Assembly: GCA_032622095.1 (NCBI GenBank)
Contig: CP136067.1
Coordinates: 200,842,052 to 200,906,051, forward strand
Reading direction: 5' to 3'
DNA from: Siphonodentalium dalli
Taxonomy: Eukaryota > Mollusca > Scaphopoda > Gadilida > Siphonodentaliidae
Length of the DNA: 64,000 bases
In this document: positions 1-10,691 of the stretch, one piece after another
How positions within the stretch are numbered: position 1 is the first letter of the stretch
Layout: the number at the start of each line of letters is the position of its first letter
Position numbers and translations under genes: made by a program
The notes under the pieces: model-generated
Seen by the model: the letters and a program-made list of their open reading frames with translations, nothing else
Told to the model about the DNA's origin: nothing
Database searches by the model: none

Positions 1-563
1 TATTTTGTCATAGGTGACCATTTTCTGACACACCTACAGCATTATATATGTATATAATTTTCTCTGTCGTTCCACCACTCACTGCGTGCTGGACAATAAC
101 CATATTACTGGGCAAACCTAAAACAGATAATATGTACCTCTCCATTTGTCCGGAATCTTTGGTTCAGTGTGGAATTCTAAATTCCTATCTCCAAAAATGA
201 CTCAAAAACTCGGAGTGCCTCGTTGACTGGTCGGGGCGGCCTCCGATTGCTCCGAGCGGCCTCCGATCGATTCCCCCGTGTGTACCTCAAAATTCATGTT
301 AGAACAAGGAGCAATTTGTCTGAGAAATTGGGACCTTTGTCATCGTCATATTTGGCCTCGATTCTTCTTTAATATGCCCAGCAGACATCCGCCCCTTTCT
401 TTTGACATAACATACATTTATGTACTACATGTACCTTCATAATGTGGGGAAATTATATTACAGATAGGTTGTAAGCCATTATTTCTTTCACTATGCTTGT
501 GTTGACAAATGGAAAGGCTGTATGGTCCGTCAGCCAGTGCTCCATTCTGACTTGTTATTGTCA
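1..563. other. Cathepsin D intron sequence, no exon seen
   Basis: No exon with cathepsin D character was found here. The region is AT-rich intron-like sequence with a short GC-rich duplicated phrase near 225-275. The exons preceding 797 (signal peptide, propeptide and first catalytic Asp) must lie before the window. Confidence 0.5.
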
Positions 564-746
564 TTTCGGAGGGCGAGGTGTGATTTTCATTCCAGAGGGC
601 GAGGTGTGATTTTCATTCCGGAGGGCGAGGTGTGATTTTCATTCCGGAGGGCGAGGTGTTATTTTCATTCCGGAGGGCGAGGTGTGATTATCATTCCGGA
701 GGGCGAGGTGTGATTTTCGTTCCGGAGGGCTAGGTGTGATTTTCGT
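564..746. repeat. 26-bp minisatellite, about 7 copies
   Basis: The unit contains GGAGGGCGAGGTGTGATTTT and recurs every 26 bp with few differences. It ends about 50 bp before the splice acceptor of the next cathepsin D exon. Confidence 0.9.
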
Positions 747-796
747 TCACCTGGACAGATGTGTTACCTATAAACAACCACTTACCTTTATTTTAG

Positions 797-919
797 AATT
801 CCATCCGGAAAGGAAGGAGGTGAGCTGCTTCTGGGAGGAAGTGACCCCGCCCACTACGAAGGCAACTTCACATATGTTCCTGTTACCAAACAAGGATATT
901 GGCAAATTAAGATGGATGG
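797..919 (+). CDS. CTSD: Cathepsin D-like aspartic protease, internal exon (first exon in window)
   Basis: Lysosomal aspartic endopeptidase of family A1 (pepsin fold), which cleaves proteins at acid pH in lysosomes. This exon lies between a polypyrimidine/TTTTAG acceptor and a GTAAGG donor. It reads [17 protein letters not shown], then [20 protein letters not shown], then MDG: the end of the N-terminal lobe and the start of the C-terminal lobe of cathepsin D. The GGELLLGG(S/T)DP and YWQI motifs are hallmarks of the family. NFT is a possible N-glycosylation site near the one used in vertebrate cathepsin D. The exon starts in phase 2 and its last two bases (GG) join G at 2918 to make Gly. The N-terminal exons, with the signal peptide and first catalytic DTG, are outside the window. 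Another A1 lysosomal protease is possible, but the later exons favour cathepsin D. Confidence 0.93.
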
Positions 920-1029
920 GTAAGGCTAGACAAGCATGTCATAAACAAAGTGCAATGATATCATATTGTGATTTCTAAGGGCTTTCAAGTGCTAATCCCA
1001 TTGCTTTTTGTGAGCATCAAGAACATTTA

Positions 1030-1851
1030 ATCTGTGCAGAAAAAAAGAATGATTTTGGCTGATTTTGTCTGCATTAAAAAATTATTTTGGCTAAATATAA
1101 CACTGATTTTGGCAGAATTTAAAAATGATTGGCTGAATTTAACAGATATTTTGGCTGAATTTAACAGATATTTTGACTGAATTTAACAACGATTTTGGCT
1201 GAATTTAACAATGACTTAGGCTGACTTTAACAATGATTTGGGCTGACTTTAACAATGATTTTAGCTGAATTTAACAATGATTTGGGCCGACTTTAACAAT
1301 TATTTAGGCTGAATTTAACAATGATTTTAGCTGAATTTAACAATGATTTTGGCTGAATTCAACAATGATTTTAGCTGAATTTAACAATGATTTGGGCCGA
1401 CTTTAACAATTATTTAGGCTGAATTTAACAATGATTTTAGCTGAATTTAACAATGATTTTGGCTGAATTTAACAATGATTTTAGCTGAATTTAACAATGA
1501 TTTGGGCTGACTTTAACAATTATTTTGGCTGAATTTAACAATTATTTTGGCTGAATTTAACAATGATTTTGGCTGAATTTAACAATGATTTTGGCTGAAT
1601 TTAACAACGATTTTGACTGAATTTAACAACGATTTTGGCTGAATTTAACAATGATTTTAGCTGAATTTAACAATGATTTGGGCTGACTTTAACAATTATT
1701 TAGGCTGAATTTAACAACGATTTTGACTGAATTTAACAATGATTTTGGCTGAATTTAACAATGATTTTGGCTGAATTTAACAATGATTTGGGCTGACTTT
1801 AACAATTATTTAGGCTGAATTTAACAACGATTTTGGCTGAATTTAACAATG
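1030..1851. repeat. 22-bp minisatellite, about 37 copies, in cathepsin D intron
   Basis: The unit is close to GATTTTGGCTGAATTTAACA plus two bases and varies at a few positions (TTTTGG/TTTAGG/TTGGGC). Variant units recur in the same order, for example around 1270-1340 and 1390-1440, which indicates higher-order duplication of blocks. Confidence 0.93.
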
Positions 1852-2330
1852 TAGTCTCTTCTCGGATAATATCTCCAACAACAAATTTTCATTAAGCTTG
1901 TTTTATCAACACTGTTGTACTAATATATCCGACTTAAAAGTGATTTAAATGACAGGATTTCAACTGAAAACCTTGCACCGATAAACAGTATTGTCTTCTA
2001 AATCATCAGTAATATTTGCTGGCTGCCCATAATCTAAATTTTTTAGTGAAAATTGAAATAAAGATAAATATCAAGTAACAAAAGCTACTTTTGACTGGTG
2101 TCAATCACTCAGCAAAACTGCTTGTTATCATCCTAGCTTAAGCCATTAAAATTATTTTATCTTGTGTTCTCAGGCAATTAGATCTGTTTTGAGATGAGTG
2201 ATAATTAATTTGATCTTTTTCTCAAAATTAGGAAAATAAAACATACAACAGACAAAAACAATTCATTTTCGTTGTTCAAACCAATATTTCAACAGAAAAT
2301 ATTGAAAAAATGTTTGACAAGGCATTTTAA

Positions 2331-2784
2331 TCCTTTACCCAACAGAACAGCCCTGTGCCAATGCATTCTCTTATATATGCGAGTCGACCATAGGTCGCCT
2401 CGCATATATAAGAGAATGCATTGGCTTAACACATATTAAAAATGATAAAATTGTCAAAGAATGTAGAAAAATATTATAAAAATTGTTAAAAAATGTAAGA
2501 AAAAATTATAAAATTGTTAAAGAATGTAAGAAAAAAAGGTAAAAAGTGATAAAAAATTTTGTTTAGGCCAATGCATTCTCTTATATATGCGAGGCGACCT
2601 ATGGTCGACTCGCATATATAAGAGAATGCATTGGCACAGAGCATAACTGTAACCATCACAATGTGGTCAATGAACCGGTTCCAATGATGTCCATATTTGT
2701 ATGGTGTTATTGAGACAGACCGAAGATATTTTAGGCTGTTGCAGCTTTATTTGGGCGTTTTTGGCTGTTTTGTTGGGTAAAGGG
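2331..2784. mobile_element. TTAA-flanked piggyBac-like MITE, family A (454 bp)
   Basis: The element is flanked by TTAA at 2327-2330 and 2785-2788. Its ends are inverted copies of CCCTTTACCCAACA (the left end is mutated to TCC). Each end carries the palindrome with CCAATGCATTCTCTTATATA arms, and the AT-rich centre has A-tracts. The right arm also has a subterminal stretch ending in GGCTGTTTTG. CCC-type ends next to TTAA are typical of piggyBac-derived elements. There is no coding capacity, so it is non-autonomous. Confidence 0.88.
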
Positions 2785-2917
2785 TTAAAAGAAAATTTTT
2801 GTGACAAAGGAGGTGCCTGAGTAAACTATTATTTTTCCAGTTGTTGGTATTTGATCACAAATGCAATAATTTTCAAAATGTAATCTGTGATTAATTTGAA
2901 AATAAATTTCCCTTTAG

Positions 2918-3065
2918 GATCAATATGGGTGGGAAGCCGAGTCAATTTTGCAAAGGAGGGTGTCAGGCCATCGCCGATACCGGAACCTCACTGATAGCTG
3001 GCCCCAGCGCCGAGGTAAAAAAACTCAACAAGCTGATAGGAGCTACGCCGCTAATAAAAGGAGAG
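2918..3065 (+). CDS. CTSD: Cathepsin D-like aspartic protease, exon with second catalytic Asp
   Basis: The exon lies between a CCCTTTAG acceptor and a GTAAGA donor. After completing the split Gly codon it encodes 49 residues: [20 protein letters not shown], then [20 protein letters not shown], then GATPLIKGE. It carries DTGTS, the second catalytic aspartate of the pepsin fold, preceded by CKGGC, the small disulfide loop conserved in cathepsin [10 protein letters not shown] corresponds to GAVPLIQGE of the human enzyme. The exon ends in phase 0 and splices in frame to YMIDC at 7083. A (TA)n microsatellite begins 16 bp past the donor. Confidence 0.96.
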
Positions 3066-3077
3066 GTAAGAACTCTA

Positions 3078-3081
<4 letters not shown>

Positions 3082-3112
<31 letters not shown>
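3082..3112. repeat. (TA)n microsatellite next to splice donor
   Basis: About 15 uninterrupted TA units begin 16 bp downstream of the cathepsin D exon donor. Confidence 0.95.
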
Positions 3113-3117
<5 letters not shown>

Positions 3118-3169
3118 GTGGTACTTGGTACATTCAGCCCAATATTAACAAGAACTAACTCTCGTTTCG

Positions 3170-3436
3170 ATTAAGTTTATTAACCCATCCATGACCCACA
3201 GATAGCCCCATATAGACTGGAGCAGACAACACTATGTAGTGCATGCTTCCATCTGTTTGAGGCTCCCTCTGGGTTAAACATTATTAAACTTTAGATATCG
3301 CCTTGGTTATTATCCCTTCCTTGACCCCCAGAGAGCCCCATATAGACTGGAGCAGATCACACTTTTTAGTGCATGCTTCCATCTGTGTGAGGCTCCCTGT
3401 GGGTTAAACATTAAACTTTAGATATCGCCTTGGTTA
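3170..3436. repeat. Tandem duplication, about 130 bp x 2
   Basis: Two adjacent copies contain CCCCATATAGACTGGAGCAG, GTGCATGCTTCCATCTGT and GGGTTAAACATT in the same order. The second runs straight into the TTAA-flanked MITE at 3441. Related phrases (GAGCAGACGACAC, GGCTCCCTGCAGGG) recur near 18290-18620. Confidence 0.8.
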
Positions 3437-3440
3437 TTAA

Positions 3441-3586
3441 CCCTTCCATGATTGGAGCTTCCTGAAATTTTTGCGAAAACCCTGTGCCATTGCATTCTCT
3501 TATATATGGGAGACTCGCATATATAAGAGAATGCACTGGCACAGGATCTTTAATGCTGCACCAGCGCAGCTCCCATCATGAAAGGG
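3441..3586. mobile_element. TTAA-flanked MITE, family B, short form (146 bp)
   Basis: Flanked by TTAA at 3437-3440 and 3587-3590. The right end reads CAGCTCCCATCATGAAAGGG and the left end is a diverged inverted copy starting CCCTTCCATG. It has a single palindrome with the same arms as family A but a shortened centre. Non-coding. Confidence 0.82.
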
Positions 3587-4128
3587 TTAAAGATGGTCTA
3601 TCTCTTACCAGAAAGTTTTATACAAAGTTTTATTTATTATATTTTTCTGCACATAATAAGCATGGACAATGATGTGTAGTAACAAGAAAACCAATGTCAG
3701 AAATGGTAACACGCCCAAGATCTTATATTATATACCCATGATTGTAAGTATAGAATATAAAATATATTGGTTTCGCAAATGACCAACTCAGAATTCCGTT
3801 AAAATAACAATAACAACCAGCACCTAATTAACGAACCGACGGCCGACTCGGGCCGTCTCCGACCACAACCCTCGGTGGGTTGCAGAACGAAAAATGTCTA
3901 TAAAAATTGAAATATAAGACTTACAAATTATCTTTTTCGTTTCTTTTATTTGTAATTGACATAGCTTGTCACAAACCAAAAATCAACATTATTGACATAA
4001 TAATGTAAAGGACAATAAACGAACTACACAAACTACGGAGCGCGAATTAACCAGAAATCAGCCTTCTTAATTCAGATTGTTTGGCTTGGCAATCCACTAC
4101 GGCATCCTTTTATCATGGCCCAGTTTGC

Positions 4129-6388
4129 TAGAGGTGGGCCGATAATCGGTATCGGTATCGGTATCTGGCCGATAACTTTGTTATCGGTAACATATCGGTA
4201 TCGGCAAAATATCACAAACTTGCCAATATCATCGCCGATATAGAAGACGTTGCACAGATTACTACAGAACTGTTACAAATTCGTATGGATGACGGCAAAA
4301 CGATGTAACACTTAACTTAAAGGTGTCATATTTGTGTATAAAGTACATCATTTTGGATAAAAATCGCTCACTGGTAGGCCTAAGCATAATTACATGTAAT
4401 TAATGCAGACATAGTATATCTTTTTATGGATACTTGCAATGGGCTACAGTGTACTGTCAGTGACACAAAAACAAATCGGGATCGCAAACATCTATTAGCA
4501 CTGAGCAGTGAGCAATAGGGTACCCTGATTGACAGAGTGAAAGCTCAAATAAACATGTGTTGAATAGTGTCGGGATGAACGGCCTTTGAAATTCAGGCTG
4601 AGCAACTTCAATGACCGTGTGTAAAAACTTTCTAATTAGGCCTACAAGCATCACACGTCGCATATATTTTGCGTATAATGCAACACTCAAGTACAAATGC
4701 TCATCGAGTCATCATGTTCACAAACATGTCAATTCCATGCTTTCATCACTCAAATGTTTAGCGGCAACATCAAACAGACACGTGCAGTCCATGCCATGAA
4801 GTCACACATCCGGTGACTGCATTGTGCTTTGATCATGCACACCGATCATTGGCTTCCAAAAGAGCTCAATTGCGCGCGCACGAGGTGTGAGATGGTCTGC
4901 CAAGTTGAGCACGTACCGAGTCGTACTCAGTAACCCCTGCTGATCCGGTCTTAGACTCTGTCGTAATGATGTACATGAATGTACAAATATAGCCCGGAAA
5001 TAACCGGTATTAATTGTGTTTTGTCTATACTCTATAGAAACCAATTTATGTGGTGTCCCGACATTTAGTGAATTTGAATGGATGTGAATAAGATGATGAA
5101 CAAATAATCCCTCTGTACACAGGGTCGTGAAAAAATCGTCACGTGACCGTGCAGTCTTAGTAAACCTCGACCAAGTTTAGTATAAACAATATTTTATTCC
5201 TCGATTAATAATAATGTGTACATAATATATTGAACAAATATCCTGCCTAGACACTCATGGTAAATTTTATTTCCGTATCGGTGGGAATTCCCCGAGCTGC
5301 GAAAGGTAATTAATATTCATGTTTCCAATATAGCATAGCGTCCCGTGACTCCTTATCTATCGATATAATTTGTGGGCGGGGACCAGGCTAATATAGCCAT
5401 GTTTACAGTTTGATTGACGTGCGACACCAGCCTTCCGCAAATTGGGCGGATTTTTTTTAGAATCTTCTGTGTTGCATGAAGTTATTGATTGGTTGGAAGA
5501 GTTTTTAAGCGCCGCATTGGCTGGATTCCTCCCGTTTGAAATATAATTTAACATGAGTATCTCGAGATCCAGTTGATTATGATGAAACAATGGTCGAGGT
5601 TTACTAAGACTGGTGACCAACGTATTTCGTTGACAAATTTTCCGTTTTTACACCAGCAGTAGGCCAATGTACGATTTCACAGGGCGTCAAGAATGAACAA
5701 AGTTAAACACCTCTGTGATGCCACAAGCTTTGCGACATGAAAAATACTTGATGTATACAACGTTACGTGCTGGCGGCTTAGAACAAAGCGAGCTTTCACT
5801 CAACACTGATTGATATCATTCACGGACAATTTAGCCACGCAAGACTCCGTGTTTTTATTTGTAGCATTTATTTCTGACGACTGAATTGGAATTTATTTTC
5901 AATGTATATATGACAAAATGTTTGTCCAGATTCCAATGTGTATGCGGAAGTTCTTTGATCGTCAATAAAGACTGCCATTAACTCGAAAGATTTTTAATTT
6001 ATGCGTGCACAATATTCTGACATTGATGCCGCGTGCAGCCCAAACTTTAAACATAATTATTTCCGTGGGCAATCCTGATGTCATGCCATCGTTCCCCAAG
6101 TATATACTTACCGTCGGGAATTCACTTACTAGTAATGTCCAGTATACTTCCCATGTTCACAATGTATATATACTTGTAGGCTACGTGTCGTCCCCGATTT
6201 CTATGTCGACATCCGCCGATATATATCCTTACACAGTATACACGGATGTTTCAGTTTACTTAAATTGTATTCATATTATTGGGATATATACAGGTCTGTA
6301 TAATATATCGGTATCGGTATCTGCCGATAACAAAACGTAATTTATCGGTATCGGCGTTACCGATAACACCAGTATCGGCCCATCTCTA
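4129..6388. mobile_element. Non-autonomous hAT transposon with perfect 8-bp target duplication (2260 bp)
   Basis: The element is bounded by identical 8-bp duplications CAGTTTGC at 4121-4128 and 6389-6396. The inverted ends are TAGAGGTGGGCCGATA and its complement (TATCGGCCCATCTCTA, with one G/A difference). Runs of CGGTAT hexamers just inside both ends act as subterminal repeats. TAGAG..TGGGC ends and an 8-bp duplication are the signature of the hAT superfamily. No transposase reading frame is recognisable. It lies in the cathepsin D intron between 3065 and 7083 and contains a further inverted-repeat element at 5152-5612. Confidence 0.95.
5152..5612. mobile_element. Inverted-repeat element nested in the hAT (461 bp)
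   Basis: The ends are inverted copies of CAGTCTTAGTAAACCTCGAC. GTGACC occurs beside both ends (5143-5148 and 5612-5617), suggesting an imperfect target duplication. The superfamily is undetermined. Confidence 0.65.
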
Positions 6389-6440
6389 CAGTTTGCTTCA
6401 GCATTGCTGATTGCCGTAGCAAATTATGAGGTCTGAGAAA

Positions 6441-6510
6441 TGTAGAGGTAGATGTTATGTAGAGGTAGATGTTATGTAGAGGTAGATGTTATGTAGAGGT
6501 AGATGTTATG
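6441..6510. repeat. 17-bp tandem repeat, about 4 copies
   Basis: The unit TGTAGAGGTAGATGTTA is repeated immediately right of the hAT target duplication, followed by a short inverted copy (AGCTACCTCTACAT). Confidence 0.9.
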
Positions 6511-6840
6511 CATATAACAGCTACCTCTACATTTATTTACAAATACACCCAACTTTTTCAGAAAAATGGGGCGGGGGGGGGGGGGGTATTTTTATAATGT
6601 TCTCTTCCTAATATAAATGGATAAATGGTCATGGACAGTTCTAGATATTGAAGCAGCATCCTTTCTTGTAATACAAAGTGATTTAGATCAACCAATTTGA
6701 TCAAAATAGACTGATCAATGAGTAATTGAAACATAATTTGATGCTTAAGGCACGAGAAACAAGTTTACATCAAAATTATCGTACTAGTAATAACAAAATA
6801 TTCAGGATTGGACTGAAAATAGGGTCAGGAGGGGATGTTT

Positions 6841-6923
6841 ATTAAACTCTTCACGATGGGAGCTGCGCTGGTGCCACATTGAAGATCCTGTGCCAGTGCA
6901 TAATCTTATATATGCGAGTCTAT
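6841..6923. mobile_element. Truncated family B MITE fragment
   Basis: Left-end sequence related to CTTCACGATGGGAGCTGCGC, followed by one palindrome arm (GTGCATAATCTTATATATGC). The element then stops in unrelated sequence. The partner arm is absent. Confidence 0.7.
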
Positions 6924-7082
6924 GCGTGATAGCGCCCTAAACTCAGGTTTGTCTGTGACTGTTGATTGTTAACCAATGAGCTTATAGCTCTCAATGGAAA
7001 TTTCAGTTATGAACTCCTGGGTATACGATGAATCTGTTATGAACTCCTGGGTATACGATGAATCTGTTCATTTCTTTTTCAG

Positions 7083-7181
7083 TACATGATTGATTGCAAG
7101 AAAATCCCAACCTTACCAACAATTTCATTCGTCCTAGGCGGAAAGGTCTTCACTCTTGAAGGAAAAGATTACGTTCTTGCT
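7083..7181 (+). CDS. CTSD: Cathepsin D-like aspartic protease, internal exon
   Basis: This 99-bp phase-0 exon lies between a pyrimidine-rich TTTTTCAG acceptor and a GTAAGT donor. It encodes 33 residues beginning [20 protein letters not shown] and ending DYVLA. It matches the segment of cathepsin D with the first Cys of the C-lobe disulfide (human ..YMIPCEKVSTLP..); the partner Cys is in MCLSG of the last exon. In family members this segment is core beta-sheet of the C-terminal lobe. It joins VHEMG at 10454 without loss of frame. Confidence 0.95.
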
Positions 7182-7564
7182 GTAAGTATTTTAAAGTTTA
7201 TACTAGTTCTGAAACCGTACACCATTTTTTGTAATCGCTAAATTGGAGGTATTACCGACTGATAACCAGATATCTTATATTATTTACACTCATAGTTTAA
7301 ACTACACCTGTACAGAGATATCTCTGAAAATTAAGCTATAATTCGATAGCAAACTCCCTTGATGTTTACGCAGATAAAACACACACAAAATAATAGTATT
7401 CATGGCTAAAATGAATGGAAAGCGCCAAATGCGAACGGTAATATAATGTGTTGACCCAGTGAAATGAACAGGGTTCGTGCTGTTAGTTGCCAAATTTACC
7501 AATGGCAAAAATAGTTAACACTTGGCAGATCACTTTATAATTCCTCAAGAAAGTTGAAAAATAA

Positions 7565-8535
7565 GGCCAAAAACAAAAAGGGTTTTGATTCTCAGGCAAT
7601 TTTTTTTGAGAATCGATGAGGGAGCGAGCGTTTTATTTTAATTTTTTATTTTTGTTATGGGGATAATGCCCATAATTAGCATGGGTTATTATACCTTCCC
7701 AGGTTAAGAAAATGTAAGGAGAACATTGTTTTGATATAAACTAATGTATTCCACTATAAAGAATGACCAATTATCACATTTTCTCAGTGGGTTCCTCATC
7801 CCCCAGTTCGCCGATAAACAGCTTTTTCCTGAGCTGGCCTAGGGTAAGATCGTTCTCAACGTTGTAGATGGACCAGTCTACTAACGTTTTATCACCTGTT
7901 GTCACATTTAATGGCATGAGCATATGTGCATTTCTAATATTGTTTCGTAACAAGCATGTTTAATAACAACAAACAGAACTAAATATCCGATTCAATTACT
8001 CAAATAAAAATACGGAACTTGAATACAATCGAAATGATAAGATATAGTGATCTTCATAGAAAGTCTAGAATGACTTATTCTGCCGTATCTGAATAAGTAT
8101 TATGTACCTCAATACATGCTAGCCATAAAAACTTCAAATACTATTATATTAAACCAGCATACACATCGCCAATACGCACCATATTACTTTCTGGTTTGCA
8201 TTCCCAAAATTGGAAATCTCAGAATTGTTTACCGCACGAAAAGTGGGTTATCTACCTTTTCGAATTGATAAAATGCTGAAATATTTGAACACATTTGTCT
8301 TAATAAACTTGGGTTTTTGGACAGCTTGTGGTGACAATATACCTGGTAGTTATCGTTGCCTAGTGTCTGTTTTTGAATACCAACACATACACCATTGTAT
8401 GTCTATCATATTCGATGTTTGAAACATAACTAATTTGTTTTCTAGTTTCATATTTTCGTGTTATCATTTGACAGCTTCAGCCTTTTTTCCAGACGTGGCT
8501 ATGCCCGAGAATCAAAACCCTTTTTTTTTTTGGCC
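7565..8535. mobile_element. PIF/Harbinger-like MITE with TAA target duplication (971 bp)
   Basis: The ends are inverted copies of GGCCAAAAAMAAAAAGGG continuing into TTTTGATTCTC. TAA is duplicated at 7562-7564 and 8536-8538. A TWA duplication with GGC/GGG-type ends fits PIF/Harbinger. It splits the hAT at 7469-9745, and the intact copy at 18704-19274 shows the uninterrupted site. No transposase frame seen. Confidence 0.82.
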
Positions 8536-8723
8536 TAATGGTGAATCAATACCATTCATTTCATGAAAATCTTACATTATAATTGTATTAGTGGGGTTTT
8601 ATTAGGTTTAGGAAATGTTAAAACCTATCAATATGCAGTTAATCTGATAGCATTAGTCCTAATCTGAGTGACATAATTTTGGGTGGTGTTTACGCAGCTA
8701 ATCCTCTTTTGATGAGCCCTTCT

Positions 8724-8970
8724 CAAGCCTTGAAATAGTGTGTCATTTGCAGAATCAGGTCCCCAGAGGGTGAATTTAGTGATGCTACCCCGCATAGCGG
8801 GCTAGCATCACCAAATTCACTTCTGGGAACCTCATTCTGCCGAGGTGTAAGCAGAATGAGGTCCCCAGAGGGTGAATTTGGTGATGCTAGCCCGCTATGC
8901 GGGGTAGCATCACTCAATTCACCCTCTGGGGACCTCATTCTGCAAATGACAGACACTATTTCAAGGCTTG
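8724..8970. mobile_element. Nested palindromic MITE, CAAGCCTTG family (247 bp)
   Basis: The ends are CAAGCCTTGAAATAGTGTGT and its complement. Inside are two hairpin arms carrying GCAGAATGAGGTCCCCAGAG and a reversed copy, so the whole forms nested inverted repeats. It is inserted in the hAT between CCCTTCT and CCCTTTT, a probable 7-bp duplication with one difference. Related copies are at 22634 and 23905. Confidence 0.82.
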
Positions 8971-9029
8971 ACCCTTTTGATGAAGCAACCCTTCTTAAAT
9001 GTTACTGTTCAGTTCTTGATTTATTGTTG

Positions 9030-9625
9030 TACTAGCATTGGAGCCCTTTGTGCATTAGCAGCTTTTGGCCCCTGTATGCGCTTCACGCACATGACAGACA
9101 GGTCCTATTCTATTAATACATGGAGATAATATTTATTATCCTACTTTAACATATCCTTGTGTAGATAGGTTCATATTGGACCTAAATATTGACATTGGTT
9201 CATGTAATACTGGACTTATTTGATTCTGGAATAAGTCAGTAGTGGAACTTATACCCGTTATTCCGTTGGATGGCGCAGGCCACAGTGAAAACACATATAT
9301 AAAGAGCTTACATCTGGTGCTGCAACATATCCTCGTGCAAATAGATTCATATTGAACCTACATATTCACATAGGTTCATATTGAACTTATTTGATTCTGA
9401 AATAGACCCACAGTGCAGCACAGTGAGCTTATTTTAAAACAATTTTTTTTATTTATTTAATTAAATTTTTTAATCAAAATTTTGAAAAACTAACACCATT
9501 AGGGTACTGCTGCCAGGGTACCCTGAGTCAGCACACCAAATTGAAATCGGACCAGCAGTCTGGGAGAAAAACCATACAGAAGGACAGATCCTCCTCTGTT
9601 ACCGTTATATATATATATAGATATA
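9030..9625. repeat. Interspersed repeat inserted in hAT (unclassified)
   Basis: This contains CAGGCCACAGTGAAAACACA and TTCATATTGAACCTA, which recur near 31755-31860; degenerate relatives occur near 63180-63350. Its 3' part (GCACACCAAATTGAAATCGG...) resembles the segment at 27290-27380. It could be the tail of a retrotransposon. The limits come from comparison with the intact hAT at 18704. Confidence 0.6.
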
Positions 9626-10453
9626 GATGATAAACCACAATGGAGAGGCGAAAATAATTAACAACTGTCTGTCAAATAGCGATTGTCGAAATATAGCTCA
9701 ATTTTTTAGAAACTGATACCATCTGTGATAGCATTTGGCAATTTCTAAAAGAATTTGTTACACATGACGTTATACTGACACAGAATGCGATATTAGTTGT
9801 TACTTAGAAATAACTTAAATTGATGAAACAAATATTCATTTTTGGCTTAATCTGACCAAGTCAAGTTTGAGATATTGCCATGGGTTGGTGTCCGTCCATC
9901 TGTGCATTTGTCAACAATTAATCCCTCAACCGATCATCACCAATACAGATCTTCGGTGTGACCGTAAGTGGCCACTGCCTGCAGCCCACACACATTTATT
10001 GGAGAAATTTTTTTAAATTCACAGGCATGCTCAGTATCACTTCTATATGGGAGTTTTCGAATTTGGAACGATTTTCGATAAAAAACATGGCTATGACCAC
10101 CCACTTTGATTTTCTCTTTGCATGACTGAATACTTCATCATGCCATAAAGCCCTCTGGTATTATTTAAACATTTCAACTTTCTGTATTTCTTATTGCTGC
10201 ATGGATTGTAATGTATGACAATGTTCCCTCTCCAATTTGATCTACAGGGTCATTGACACTTTCGTTGTTATATGCAACAGAATAATGAGGACATGGTGTT
10301 TAATTTTGTATACTTTGATAAGTATTTCCAAGGGATAAAATATCTATTAATGTGAATAATAAACCTCAGTAAAGTAAGTTGCACTTGATGTAATACACTG
10401 TATATCCTATGTTAATTAATCCAGTTCACCTAACTGCTTTGATTTTCTCCTAG

Positions 10454-10660
10454 GTTCATGAGATGGGTGTGACGATGTGTCTGAGTGGTTTCATTGGCCT
10501 TGACATTCCTGCACCGATGGGACCTTTATGGATCCTCGGAGATGTCTTCATCGGACCTTACTACACAGAGTTCGACATGGCCAAGAACAGAGTAGGATTC
10601 GCCAAAACTAAAAGTGGAGGAAAACAAAAAGGATTCTTAGCTTCTATTTTCAGGAACTGA
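10454..10660 (+). CDS. CTSD: Cathepsin D-like aspartic protease, terminal exon with stop codon
   Basis: The acceptor is TTTTCTCCTAG. 69 codons include the TGA stop. The protein starts [20 protein letters not shown] and continues with [20 protein letters not shown] and [29 protein letters not shown]....RVGFA is the C-terminal signature of cathepsin D. Cys in MCLSG should pair with the Cys of YMIDC in the previous exon. The protein ends with a short lysine-rich tail ([15 protein letters not shown]) after the usual end of the fold at VGFAKTK. The human protein stops about there, so this tail is a lineage-specific extension. Confidence 0.97.
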   Translation, partial: VHEMGVTMCLSGFIGLDIPAPMGPLWILGDVFIGPYYTEFDMAKNRVGFAKTKSGGKQKGFLASIFRN

Positions 10661-10672
10661 GAGAACATTGAA

Positions 10673-10678
10673 AATAAA
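10673..10678 (+). promoter_or_regulatory. AATAAA polyadenylation signal of cathepsin D
   Basis: Canonical AATAAA lies 13 bp after the stop codon. A family B MITE begins 14 bp further on, so the mature 3' UTR may end inside or just before the transposon. Later signals cannot be excluded. Confidence 0.7.
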
Positions 10679-10691
10679 CCAATCTAGTTAA

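Larger units (their letters stand above)
7469..9745. mobile_element. Degenerate hAT element, opened by three later insertions
   Basis: The left end CAGGGTTCGTGCTG matches the left end of the intact hAT at 18704. The interior aligns in order with that copy: AATCAATACCATTCATTT, TGATGAAGCAACC and GATAAACCACAATGGAGAGG all have partners there. Between these blocks are three insertions (7565-8535, 8724-8970, about 9030-9625). The right terminus is not recognisable, so no target duplication can be read. The exact right limit is approximate. Confidence 0.75.

Noticed and set aside
6005-6340. 111-codon open frame inside the hAT
   Set aside because: Too short for a hAT transposase, with none of its motifs (dimerisation domain or catalytic residues); much of it is CGGTAT-type subterminal repeat.
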